From: Bacillota bacterium
GTDB taxonomy: Bacteria > Bacillota > Clostridia > Lachnospirales > Lachnospiraceae
Direction of reading: 5' to 3'
DNA length: 64,000 bases
Assembly (NCBI GenBank): GCA_023395555.1
Contig: JAEWYQ010000076.1
Coordinates: forward strand, 1 to 64,000
Part shown: positions 6,995-15,192 of the stretch, one piece after another
How the letters are laid out: each line of letters opens with the position of its first letter
How positions within the stretch are numbered: the stretch's first letter is position 1
Made by a program: the position numbers and the translations under genes
Notes under the pieces: model-generated
What the model was told of the DNA's origin: nothing
Database searches by the model: none
The model's input: the letters and a program-made list of their open reading frames with translations, nothing else

Positions 6995-8293
6995 ATGATT
7001 ATTCATGTAGTGCAATCTGGTGAGACAACGAATGAAATAGCTAAGAAATATGGCATATCAGAGGAGAGATTAATATTAGATAATGAAATACAAAACCCAG
7101 ATAATTTGGCTGTTGGAGAAACTCTGGTTATCTTAATTCCACAAGTAACTCATATTGTTCAGGAAGGGGATACATTATACGGAATAGCGAATTTATATGG
7201 GATTACTGTGTTGCAATTATTAAGAAATAATCCGTATCTTTCAGGTAGAGAATTTATCTATCCGGGAGAAATTATTGTTATAAGTTACGAGAACGAAAAA
7301 ATAGGTAAACTTTTTACTTATGGTTATGCTTATCCATATATAAATACAGATGTTTTAAAAAAGACATTACCATTTCTAACATATATTACAGTTTATAGCT
7401 ATTCTTTTACTGATGAAGGAAAAATTAATGATATTGATGATAAAAAGATAATTGAACTAGCGAAGCACTACCAAGTAGCGCCTATTATGATGTTAAATGC
7501 AGTAGATATTAACCAAATCAGTGAAAGTAATGTTATGCAGAATTTATTAATGAGTCAAGAGAGCCAGGAACAATTGATTTATAATGTGCTTAATATTTTA
7601 AAGTCAAAGGGATATTATGGCGTTAATATTAATGTACCATATATTTTTCCGCAAAATAGAGGTAATTACGTAGATTTTATTAGTAAACTTTCAAGTGCAT
7701 TAAAGAATGAGGGATACACAATTGTATTTAATACATTGAGTCTAAGTACATTTGAAATAATGACAGGAATTATATATGAAGGCTTTGATTATTCAAAGCT
7801 TATTCAATATGTAGATGGGTTATTTCTAATGACATATGAATGGGGCAATTATATTGGAATTCCTACTGGTATTATTTCTTTTGAGAATATAAGAAAATAT
7901 GTTCGTGATATGGCAGAAAGATTTCCAGCAGAAAGGATGTATATAGGTATACCTATTCTCGGCCATATGTGGGAATTACCTTTTATCCTTGGAGTTTCAA
8001 AAGGAATTGCAATCACTAGTAATGCAGCAGTAGAATTATCTAAAAATGTGGGTGCTACAATAAATTATGATGAAGTATCCGAAACTGCATATTTTCAATA
8101 TATATTAGATAGAGAATATATTGTACGGTTTAGAGATGCTCGAAGTATTAATGCATATTTAAATTTAGTAAATGAAACTGGGTTAAATGGAATCTCGATC
8201 TGGAATATAATGCAATTTTATCCTCAGCTATGGTTAGTAGTAAATTCTCTTTATGAAATAAATAATATTTATGAAGACAATGATAATGTTTAA
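6995..8293 (+). CDS. LysM and GH18-like spore or wall protein, catalytic glutamate replaced
   Basis: A 432-residue protein with two LysM domains (about 1-48 and 52-98) and a GH18-like domain (about 110-420), the SleL/YaaH layout. Conserved fold motifs are present: YITVYSYSF, LMTYEWG, MYIGIPILGHMWELPF and RFRDARSI. The active-site strand reads GYYGVNINVPYI at about residues 206-217. Pro215 stands where the acid/base glutamate is expected and Asn213 where an aspartate is expected, so it is probably non-catalytic. It is paralogous to the reverse gene at 4581-5852 and the fragment at 79-351. No signal peptide is seen. The ribosome site is weak (AGGGTG). Related proteins in Bacillus and Clostridium act on or in the spore. 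Confidence 0.8.
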   Translation: MIIHVVQSGETTNEIAKKYGISEERLILDNEIQNPDNLAVGETLVILIPQVTHIVQEGDTLYGIANLYGITVLQLLRNNPYLSGREFIYPGEIIVISYENEKIGKLFTYGYAYPYINTDVLKKTLPFLTYITVYSYSFTDEGKINDIDDKKIIELAKHYQVAPIMMLNAVDINQISESNVMQNLLMSQESQEQLIYNVLNILKSKGYYGVNINVPYIFPQNRGNYVDFISKLSSALKNEGYTIVFNTLSLSTFEIMTGIIYEGFDYSKLIQYVDGLFLMTYEWGNYIGIPTGIISFENIRKYVRDMAERFPAERMYIGIPILGHMWELPFILGVSKGIAITSNAAVELSKNVGATINYDEVSETAYFQYILDREYIVRFRDARSINAYLNLVNETGLNGISIWNIMQFYPQLWLVVNSLYEINNIYEDNDNV

Positions 8294-8427
8294 ATCACTA
8301 TTAACAATCTGGCCATAGATTTAATATATGGAATACGTGTTCAAATTAAGTTTTATCTTAGAGATTTTTAAAAATTGTAGATGGGGATAGAAGCATTAAT
8401 TCTGTTCTCTCAGCCGTAAACATAGTA

Positions 8428-8477
8428 ATGCACACTGTTCGGGGGGATCGTTAAACCGTGGGGTGTGCATTTTTTTA
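8428..8477 (+). terminator. Intrinsic terminator at the right end of the island
   Basis: Bases 8428-8434 (atgcaca) pair with 8464-8470 (tgtgcat), followed by a run of T. It terminates the GH18-like gene just before the island boundary. The remaining DNA from 8294 to 8520 shows no gene. Confidence 0.6.
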
Positions 8478-8485
8478 CCCAAAGG

Positions 8486-8518
8486 GTGTTCATGGTTAAT
8501 TTGTATCAATATCATTAC
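8486..8518 (+). repeat. 33-bp direct repeat, right copy, at the comEC junction
   Basis: Right partner of 5981-6013 (29 of 33 matches). It ends two bases before codons that can be recognised as ComEC. AT-rich DNA lies on its left and GC-richer core DNA on its right, so it marks the likely right boundary of the mobile island. Confidence 0.5.
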
Positions 8519-8519
8519 C

Positions 8520-8762
8520 TTAATGAAGGTGGCTCATCATGGCTCCAAGAATTCCACCCCGGAGGAACTGCTGGAAATCATCCGACCGGGATATGCCCTG
8601 ATCTCCTGCGGACGCAGAAACCGGTACGGGCATCCCCATAAGGAGCTGCTGGAGCGGTTGAAGGAGGCGGAATGCAGGGTGAAAAGCACCCCTGAGGCAG
8701 GGGCGGTTTCTGTCTGGACGGATGGGAAAAGGATCAGAGTCAAAGGTTTTTTGGAGGAGTAA
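8520..8762 (+). pseudogene. comEC: 3' fragment of comEC (DNA uptake channel)
   Basis: The frame reads LMKVAHHGSKNS, then RNRYGHPHKELLERL, and ends at TAA 8760-8762. This is the end of the metallo-beta-lactamase-like domain at the C-terminus of ComEC/Rec2, the membrane channel for DNA uptake. The metal-binding HHGS and GHPH motifs are intact. A full ComEC has several hundred more residues and many membrane helices, none of which lie upstream here. Homology stops at about 8520, where AT-rich island DNA begins. An open frame continues up to 8463 but its residues are unlike ComEC. The rest of the gene is presumably left of the window, across the island, or lost. Confidence 0.85.
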
Positions 8763-8787
8763 GGGATCGGCCCTCTTATCTTTTTTC

Positions 8788-8815
8788 TTTACAAACAGGA
8801 TAATTCGCCTATAAT
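8788..8815 (+). promoter_or_regulatory. Sigma-A-type promoter before murE
   Basis: TTTACA at 8788-8793 and TATAAT at 8810-8815 are 16 bases apart, about 85 bases before the murE start. Confidence 0.5.
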
Positions 8816-8901
8816 TATAGGTGTGGTGAAGACCTATGCAACGAAAGTATAATGCAATATAATAATAAATCGAGGACCTGCATGGTAAGGAGGACGGGAG
8901 T

Positions 8902-10377
8902 ATGTTTTTAAAACAGCTGATGGAGCAATTGGAATATACCTGTGTTCAGGGAGATGATAACCGGACGGTAACGGAATTGGTTTATGATTCCAGAAGAATT
9001 GCAAAGGGATGCGTCTTTGTCTGTATCGCTGGGGCGATATATGATGGGCATGCTTTTGCGGATGAAGCGGTAAAACAGGGGGCTGTTGCCATCGTAGCAG
9101 AACAGGAGCTGGAGCTGCCCTCGGATGTCACGGTGATCCGGGTAGAGGATACGAGATTGGCTCTGGCTTTTATGTCGGCGGCTTATTTCGGGCATCCGGC
9201 AGAGAAGCTTACTACCATCGGAATTACGGGTACAAAGGGAAAGACCACGACTACATATATGATTAAATCCATTCTGGAGAACACCGGGAAGAAGGTGGGG
9301 CTGATGGGAACCATTGAAACGGTCATTGGCGACACCGCTATTCCTGCTAATAATACGACACCGGAATCCTATACGATTCAGGAGACCTTTGCCCGGATGG
9401 TGGAAGAGGGCTGTGACTGCGTGGTGATGGAGGTGTCCTCACAAGGCCTGAAAATGAATCGGGTGGCCGGATTTACCTATGATTATGGTATCTTTACCAA
9501 TCTTGGCGAGGATCATATCGGCGGTGCGGAGCATGCGGATTTTCAGGATTATTTAAGGAGCAAGAGCAAGCTCTTTTCCCAGTGCAGGCTGGGGCTTATG
9601 AATGCGGATGATACTCATGTTCAGGAGATTTTAGAGGGGCATACCTGCCAGGTGGAGACCTTTGGGTTCGCGGAGCAGGCGGATATTCGGGCGGTGGGAG
9701 TGAAGCTGCTTCAGGAACCGGGATTTCTCGGAATTGAATACCGGACCGGGGGGAAGCTCCAGCTTGATGTACGGATGAATATTCCCGGAAAGTTTAATGT
9801 GTATAATTCCTTATGCGCCATTTCTCTATGCAGGCATTTTGGCGTGAGCAATGAGGAGATTACCAGGGCGCTGGGGAATGTCCATGTCAGGGGAAGGGTG
9901 GAATTGGTGCCGGTATCGGAGCGGTTCAGCGTGATGCTGGATTATGCCCACAATGCCATGAGCCTGGAAAGCCTGCTGACCACCCTGAAGGAATATCATC
10001 CTGGAAGGCTGGTATGCATCTTCGGCTGCGGAGGAAACCGTTCCAGAAGCCGGCGTTTTGAGATGGGAGAGGTGTCCTCCAGACTGGCGGACTTTACGAT
10101 TGTGACCTCGGATAATCCCCGCTTTGAGGAGCCGGAGGATATTATCCGGGATATTATTGAGGGTGTGAAGAAGGCTCCGGGCAGATATGTGGAAATTACG
10201 GACCGGAAGGAAGCGATCCGCTATGGGATTGAACATGCCCAGGATAGGGATATCATTGTGATTGCCGGTAAGGGACATGAGGATTATCAGGAAATCAGAG
10301 GTGTGAAGCATCATATGGATGACCGGGAGCTGATCCGTGACGCGGCGGAGGAATGCAGGAAACTGAAACTATTGTGA
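8902..10377 (+). CDS. murE: UDP-N-acetylmuramoyl-tripeptide synthetase, meso-DAP type
   Basis: A 491-residue cytoplasmic Mur ligase that adds the third residue to UDP-MurNAc-L-Ala-D-Glu during peptidoglycan synthesis. The N-terminal domain is followed by the ATP loop GITGTKGKTTT at about residue 110, the central ligase domain, and a C-terminal domain with TSDNPRFEEP. DNPR is the motif that selects meso-diaminopimelate rather than lysine. An AAGGAGG at 8887-8893 precedes ATG 8902. It stands apart from the dcw cluster at 26-40 kb and leads into priA with a 22-base gap. The length is normal for the family. Confidence 0.93.
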   Translation: MFLKQLMEQLEYTCVQGDDNRTVTELVYDSRRIAKGCVFVCIAGAIYDGHAFADEAVKQGAVAIVAEQELELPSDVTVIRVEDTRLALAFMSAAYFGHPAEKLTTIGITGTKGKTTTTYMIKSILENTGKKVGLMGTIETVIGDTAIPANNTTPESYTIQETFARMVEEGCDCVVMEVSSQGLKMNRVAGFTYDYGIFTNLGEDHIGGAEHADFQDYLRSKSKLFSQCRLGLMNADDTHVQEILEGHTCQVETFGFAEQADIRAVGVKLLQEPGFLGIEYRTGGKLQLDVRMNIPGKFNVYNSLCAISLCRHFGVSNEEITRALGNVHVRGRVELVPVSERFSVMLDYAHNAMSLESLLTTLKEYHPGRLVCIFGCGGNRSRSRRFEMGEVSSRLADFTIVTSDNPRFEEPEDIIRDIIEGVKKAPGRYVEITDRKEAIRYGIEHAQDRDIIVIAGKGHEDYQEIRGVKHHMDDRELIRDAAEECRKLKLL

Positions 10378-10399
10378 TAAAGGGATCTTGGAGGCGGAT

Positions 10400-12646
10400 A
10401 TGTTTTACCAAAGCTATGCTGATATCATCATTGATATTTCCCATGAAAATCTGGATAAAACCTATCAGTACGGAATTCCTGACGGGATACTTTCCCAGGC
10501 GGTGATTGGTGCCCTGGTGGAGGTGCCCTTCGGAAAGGGGAACCGTCAGCTTCGGGGATATATTGTAGGACTGTCCGGGGAGCCGAAGCTGCGGGCAGAG
10601 CTGATTAAGCCTGTCTGCCAGGTGGTTACGGATGCGCCGGTGATCGAAAGCCATCTGATCTATCTCGCTTACTGGATTAAGGAGAACTTCGGAGGAACTA
10701 TGAATGATGCCCTGAAGACCGTGATTCCGGTTCGGAGGGCGGTTAAAATAAAGGAGCAGAGAAGAATAGAGCTGTTGTTGGACCCGGAGCAGGCCAACCG
10801 GCTGTATTTTGAATATCAGAGAAAGAATAATACCGCCAGGCTGCGTCTGCTGGGAGCCCTGCTGCAGGAACGGGTGCTGGATTATGAGGTGGCGCTCAAC
10901 GAGCTGAACATTTCCAGGGCTACCATTCAGGGGATGGAAAAGCAGGGAGTGACCCGGACCGTATCGGAGCAGATCTACCGCAATCCCGTGGCGGGACAGG
11001 GAGGAGTGCAGCCCCCGGTCAGCTTAAATGAGGAACAGCGCTTTATTGCCGAGGATTTTTGCAGGGATTATGACAGCGGGCTTCGGGGCGGTTATCTCAT
11101 TCACGGGGTTACCGGAAGCGGGAAGACGGAAGTATACATGGAGATGATTGCCCATGTGGTCAGCCGGGGAAAGCAGGTGATCCTCCTGATTCCTGAGATT
11201 GCTCTGACCTACCAGACGGTGCAGAGATTCTACCGGCGTTTTGGTGACCGGATCTCTATTATGAATTCCAGGATGTCCCAGGGGGAACGCTATGATCAGA
11301 GTGTCAGGGCCAGAAACGGGGAGATTGATATTATGATCGGCCCGCGTTCCGCGCTGTTTACTCCATTTCCCGGCTTGGGACTGATTATTATTGATGAAGA
11401 GCATGAGACCAGCTATAAGAGTGAGACCACCCCCAAATACCATGCCGCCCAGGTAGCCATGAAGCGGGCTGAATTGACGGACAGTTCGGTTGTTCTGGGT
11501 TCGGCGACCCCTTCGGCGGAGACTTATCTCCGGGCGAAGAACGGGGAGCTGAAGCTCTACCGGCTGACGAAGAGGGCGAAGGAGGCGCAGCCCCCTGCGG
11601 TGTGGATCGCGGATCTCAGGGAAGAACTGAAGCAGAAGAACAAATCGATTTTCAGCAGTAAGCTGAGAGAGCTGATGCTGGACCGTCTGAATAAAAAGGA
11701 ACAGATTATGCTGTTTTTGAACCGCCGGGGCTATGCGGGCTTTGTCTCCTGCCGGAGCTGCGGCTATGTGATGAAATGCCCCCATTGTGATGTGTCTCTT
11801 ACCTCCCACAACGGCGGAAGTCTGGTATGTCATTACTGCGGGTATACCCAACCGCAGCCTCGTCTGTGTCCGGGCTGCGGTTCCAAATATATTGCCGCCT
11901 TTGGGACAGGAACGCAGAAGGTGGAAGAGCTGGTAAGAAAGGAATTTCCCGGAGCCAGGGTGCTGCGGATGGATACGGATACCACAAGAAATAAGGGCGA
12001 TCATGAAGCGATCCTGTCCGCCTTTGCAAAGCATCAGGCGGATATTCTGGTGGGGACCCAGATGATTGTCAAGGGACATGATTTTCCGCGGGTAACGCTG
12101 GTAGGAATTATCGCCGCGGATCTTTCTCTTTATGCCGGGGACTACCGCGCCAGCGAAAGAACCTTCCAGCTGCTGTGCCAGGCGGCTGGCAGAGCCGGCA
12201 GGGATGTGCTTCCGGGAGAGGTGGTGATCCAGACCTATCATCCGGAACATTACAGCATTGTTGCGGCAGCGGAAGGGGATTATGAGACGTTTTATCAGCA
12301 GGAAATACTGTACCGCGGGCTGATGAAGTATCCTCCGGTCGCCCATATGCTTTTGATTCTGGTTTCCTCCAAGGAGGAGGAGAAGGCTCAGCGGGCAGCA
12401 GCGCACCTGTCGGAAGCGCTGAAGCTGTATCTGGAGCAGGAAATGCCTGACGCACAGCTGATTGGGCCGGCACCGGCTGCTTTGGCTAAGGCTAATGATA
12501 TATACAGAATAGTGATTTATATCAAGGCAGGCAGCTATCAGCAGTTGGTGGGGGTGAAAAATTATTTGGAAGGGTATTATAGTTACTCGGAACATTTTGC
12601 AGGCTGTAGTTTACAATTTGATTTTGATCCTATGAGCAGTTATTAG
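10400..12646 (+). CDS. priA: Primosomal protein N', replication restart helicase
   Basis: A 748-residue DExH helicase that reloads the replisome at stalled forks. Visible are an N-terminal DNA-binding domain, Walker A GVTGSGKTEVY at about residue 230, the DEEH box, and the zinc-binding region with repeated CxxC pairs (CRSCGYVMKCPHC, CHYC, CPGC) at about 445-485. These are followed by helicase motifs VGTQMIVKGHDF and QAAGRAGR. ATG 10400 is preferred over the upstream TTG at 10388 because a GGAGG sits at 10390-10394, five bases before it. Position after murE and before def-fmt is common in Clostridia. Confidence 0.94.
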   Translation: MFYQSYADIIIDISHENLDKTYQYGIPDGILSQAVIGALVEVPFGKGNRQLRGYIVGLSGEPKLRAELIKPVCQVVTDAPVIESHLIYLAYWIKENFGGTMNDALKTVIPVRRAVKIKEQRRIELLLDPEQANRLYFEYQRKNNTARLRLLGALLQERVLDYEVALNELNISRATIQGMEKQGVTRTVSEQIYRNPVAGQGGVQPPVSLNEEQRFIAEDFCRDYDSGLRGGYLIHGVTGSGKTEVYMEMIAHVVSRGKQVILLIPEIALTYQTVQRFYRRFGDRISIMNSRMSQGERYDQSVRARNGEIDIMIGPRSALFTPFPGLGLIIIDEEHETSYKSETTPKYHAAQVAMKRAELTDSSVVLGSATPSAETYLRAKNGELKLYRLTKRAKEAQPPAVWIADLREELKQKNKSIFSSKLRELMLDRLNKKEQIMLFLNRRGYAGFVSCRSCGYVMKCPHCDVSLTSHNGGSLVCHYCGYTQPQPRLCPGCGSKYIAAFGTGTQKVEELVRKEFPGARVLRMDTDTTRNKGDHEAILSAFAKHQADILVGTQMIVKGHDFPRVTLVGIIAADLSLYAGDYRASERTFQLLCQAAGRAGRDVLPGEVVIQTYHPEHYSIVAAAEGDYETFYQQEILYRGLMKYPPVAHMLLILVSSKEEEKAQRAAAHLSEALKLYLEQEMPDAQLIGPAPAALAKANDIYRIVIYIKAGSYQQLVGVKNYLEGYYSYSEHFAGCSLQFDFDPMSSY

Positions 12647-12677
12647 AATGGTTACATTATAATTATCGTGAAGGTAG

Positions 12678-12704
12678 GTGTGAGAAAGGCGGCCTTTCTC
12701 ACAC
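12678..12704. repeat. 13-bp hairpin after priA
   Basis: Bases 12678-12690 (gtgtgagaaaggc) and 12692-12704 are exact reverse complements with almost no loop. There is no T-run. It lies between priA and the convergent YdcF-like gene, and could stall transcription from either side. Confidence 0.55.
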
Positions 12705-12822
12705 TCACGTTATCAAGAAGACGGCGAAGTGTTTTATTATGGTTTTACATTTCATGTTTAACGACATAAGCGTAGATTTGAGAAGAGAGGGATTTTATTC
12801 TATATTTTAGATTATGCTTATA

Positions 12823-13386
12823 TTATTCCCCCAGTAGTATCGGTATTTTATCTTTAAAATACTTGCCGATTTTTTCTACCTCACTCATTACCTTGAAAAT
12901 ATAATCAGGTTTGGTAAACCAATTATTTTTACATAAGCCATGCTTATCTACGACAGAAGCTGTTAAAAATTCAGTATTTGCCGGGAAAATATATTTGTAT
13001 GTAAATAAGGCACGTCTGCTATGATAGGCTTTACATACTAAAATTATTTTGTCTGCCTTGATATTCCTGTTTTTTAGCATTTGAAATGAAAATTCAGCAT
13101 TTTCGAATGTATGGGATGCTTTGTTTTCACATAAAAATTTTTCTGAGGGTACTCCCAAATTTACGGCTATTGATTTTAAATATTCTGCTTCCGATGAGAA
13201 GTTCGGGATATTTGGATTGGCATGACCGCTTGCTAGAATGTAGGGCGCCATACCTTGTTTATAGAGAGAAGCAGCCTTTTCCGCTAATTGGGGATGACTT
13301 CCTCCGGGAATAAGAATAACATCACTCGAATCAATGAAATCGTCTACAAAAATAAAATCAGATATACAATCCATAAGGCTATCCAT
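12823..13386 (-). CDS. YdcF/ElyC-like DUF218 family protein
   Basis: A 187-residue protein of the DUF218 (YdcF/SanA/ElyC) family. It shows VILIPGGSHPQLAEKA near residue 25, ILASGH, EAEYL, then NKASHTFENAEFS, KIILVCKAYHSRRA and a C-terminal alpha region. Family members are linked to envelope integrity and the fold binds nucleotide-like ligands, but the substrate is unknown. There is no membrane segment or signal peptide here, unlike SanA/ElyC. It is the only reverse gene in the murE-lgt block, is visibly AT-rich and splits priA from def, which usually adjoin. It was therefore probably acquired by transfer. Confidence 0.75.
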   Translation of the reverse strand: MDSLMDCISDFIFVDDFIDSSDVILIPGGSHPQLAEKAASLYKQGMAPYILASGHANPNIPNFSSEAEYLKSIAVNLGVPSEKFLCENKASHTFENAEFSFQMLKNRNIKADKIILVCKAYHSRRALFTYKYIFPANTEFLTASVVDKHGLCKNNWFTKPDYIFKVMSEVEKIGKYFKDKIPILLGE

Positions 13387-13547
13387 ATAATCGCTCCCGT
13401 ATATGATATATTTTCTTTGATCAAACTAAGTGCATGGTAATATAAGAATATTATAATGTATCTTAGAAAAATTTCAAATGGAGTTTGATACTATCATCGA
13501 TTTCACCGCTACATAAAAACCGCGATATAAAAACGCAAAGCATTTTT

Positions 13548-13576
13548 TTGACACTATGGCTATGATGTGGTATTAT
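13548..13576 (+). promoter_or_regulatory. Strong sigma-A-type promoter before def
   Basis: TTGACA at 13548-13553 and TATTAT at 13571-13576 with a 17-base spacer, about 118 bases before def. The insertion of the reverse YdcF-like gene makes a dedicated promoter necessary here. The 307-base gap 13387-13693 holds nothing else that can be recognised. Confidence 0.7.
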
Positions 13577-13693
13577 TATATATTGATTTAGTGCCAGGAG
13601 AAAATTTGTTTCCCCATATATATGTTTCAATGACAGGAAAAAGCAATGGTACCGTCTGTGGTTTAGACACAGGCAGAGAAAGGAAGGATGTTC

Positions 13694-14179
13694 ATGGCGA
13701 TCAGAAATATCAGGCAGGTTGGAGATAAGGTGCTCTATAAGGAAGCAAAGGAAATTAAGGAAGTGGATAGAAAACTTCTGATATTAATTGAAGATATGCT
13801 GGATACTATGTATGATGCGAGTGGGGTCGGCCTTGCTGCACCGCAGGTTGGAATTTTGAAGAGGCTCATTGTGATCGATGTTTCGGAAGAGGGAAATGAA
13901 CCTATTATTTTGATTAATCCGGAAATTATTGCGACGGAGGGCGAACAGGTGGGAGACGAAGGCTGCCTGAGCGTGCCCGGTAAGGTGGGAACCGTGAGCA
14001 GGCCGGACTATGTTAAGGTAAGGGCGTATAATGAGAAGATGGAGGAATATACTATTGAAGGCACGGGGCTGCTGGCCAGAGCCTTCTGCCACGAGATAGA
14101 TCATTTGAACGGCAAGCTGTATATTAACCAGACCATCGGCGATCTGCGTGATGTGGCGGTGGCGGAAGAAGTACAGTAG
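13694..14179 (+). CDS. def: Peptide deformylase
   Basis: A 161-residue metallo-enzyme that removes the formyl group from nascent proteins. All three signature motifs are visible: GVGLAAPQVG, EGCLSVPG and CHEIDHLNG (HExxH). ATG 13694 is preferred over ATG 13688 because the AGGAAGG ribosome site ends at about 13687, and MAIRNIR is the usual start. It is followed by fmt 21 bases on, pairing the deformylase with the enzyme that adds the formyl group. Confidence 0.95.
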   Translation: MAIRNIRQVGDKVLYKEAKEIKEVDRKLLILIEDMLDTMYDASGVGLAAPQVGILKRLIVIDVSEEGNEPIILINPEIIATEGEQVGDEGCLSVPGKVGTVSRPDYVKVRAYNEKMEEYTIEGTGLLARAFCHEIDHLNGKLYINQTIGDLRDVAVAEEVQ

Positions 14180-14200
14180 AGCGGGAAAGGATGGACAGGG

Positions 14201-15148
14201 ATGAAGATTTTATTTATGGGAACGCCGGATTTTGCGGCGGCAACGCTGGACAAATTGATTCATTCCAGGCATCAGCTGATCGGAGTGGTAACCCAGCCTG
14301 ACAAGCAGAAGGGAAGAAAGCAGGAAGTGAGCATTTCGCCGGTGAAGGAACTGGCCCTGGCCCATGCTGTGCCGGTGTATCAGCCCAACAAGGTGAGGGA
14401 GCCGGAATTTATGGAAAAGGTAAGAGAGCTGGCGCCGGAGGCTATCATAGTAGCTGCCTTTGGACAGATTCTGCCGAAGGCTTTGTTAGATATTCCTCCT
14501 TATGGCTGTATCAATGTTCATGGTTCCCTGCTGCCTAAGTACCGGGGAGCTGCGCCCATCCAGTATTCCATCATCGACGGCGAACATGAGACGGGAATTA
14601 CCATTATGTATATGGATACGGGGATAGATACCGGGGACATGATATTGCAGTCAAAGCTCCCTGTTGCAGAAGACGAGACGGGCGGAAGCCTTTTTCATAA
14701 AATGGCGCAGCTTGGAGCAGACTTATTATTGGAGGCATTGGATCAGCTGGAGGCAGGGACTGCTGCCCGAATTCCACAGGATAATGAGAAGGCCAGCTAT
14801 GTGAAAATGCTGACCAAGGAAATGGGTGAGATGGACTTTACCAAGTCCGCGGACAGGCTGGAGCGGTTGATCCGGGGCTTAAATCCCTGGCCGGGTGCCT
14901 ATACCTTTCTGGAGGGAAAGACCCTCAAGCTGTGGCGGGCGGAGACAGAGAAAAGAGATGTAACAGGAGCCGTGCCCGGTGAGGTGATAGAGCTGCGCGA
15001 GGACGCGCTGGTGGTTGCTGCGGGGGATGGAGCCTTAGTGATCCGGGAGCTGCAGCTGGATGGCAAGAAGCGGATGACGGCGGCTGATTTTCTGCGGGGC
15101 AGGAAGCTGCTTCCGGGTGTTGTATTGGGAAAAAAGAAGGAAGAATAG
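14201..15148 (+). CDS. fmt: Methionyl-tRNA formyltransferase
   Basis: A 315-residue enzyme that formylates initiator Met-tRNA using 10-formyl-tetrahydrofolate. The N-terminal Rossmann domain starts MKILFMGTPDFAA. The folate-site loop INVHGSLLPKYRGAAPIQ (residues about 107-124) and the downstream TGITIMYMDTGIDTGDM motif are intact. The C-terminal tRNA-binding domain ends at about residue 310. It is the second gene of the def-fmt-yugP-rsmB operon. Confidence 0.95.
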   Translation: MKILFMGTPDFAAATLDKLIHSRHQLIGVVTQPDKQKGRKQEVSISPVKELALAHAVPVYQPNKVREPEFMEKVRELAPEAIIVAAFGQILPKALLDIPPYGCINVHGSLLPKYRGAAPIQYSIIDGEHETGITIMYMDTGIDTGDMILQSKLPVAEDETGGSLFHKMAQLGADLLLEALDQLEAGTAARIPQDNEKASYVKMLTKEMGEMDFTKSADRLERLIRGLNPWPGAYTFLEGKTLKLWRAETEKRDVTGAVPGEVIELREDALVVAAGDGALVIRELQLDGKKRMTAADFLRGRKLLPGVVLGKKKEE

Positions 15149-15192
15149 AGATAATCTATGGTATATCATAAACGGAAAGAAAGGAGAGCAGT

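Noticed and set aside
8463..8762. Open frame that could be taken as a small intact metallo-hydrolase
   Set aside because: Its first residues lie in element DNA and only the part from about 8520 is ComEC. It has no good ribosome site and lacks the rest of the domain.
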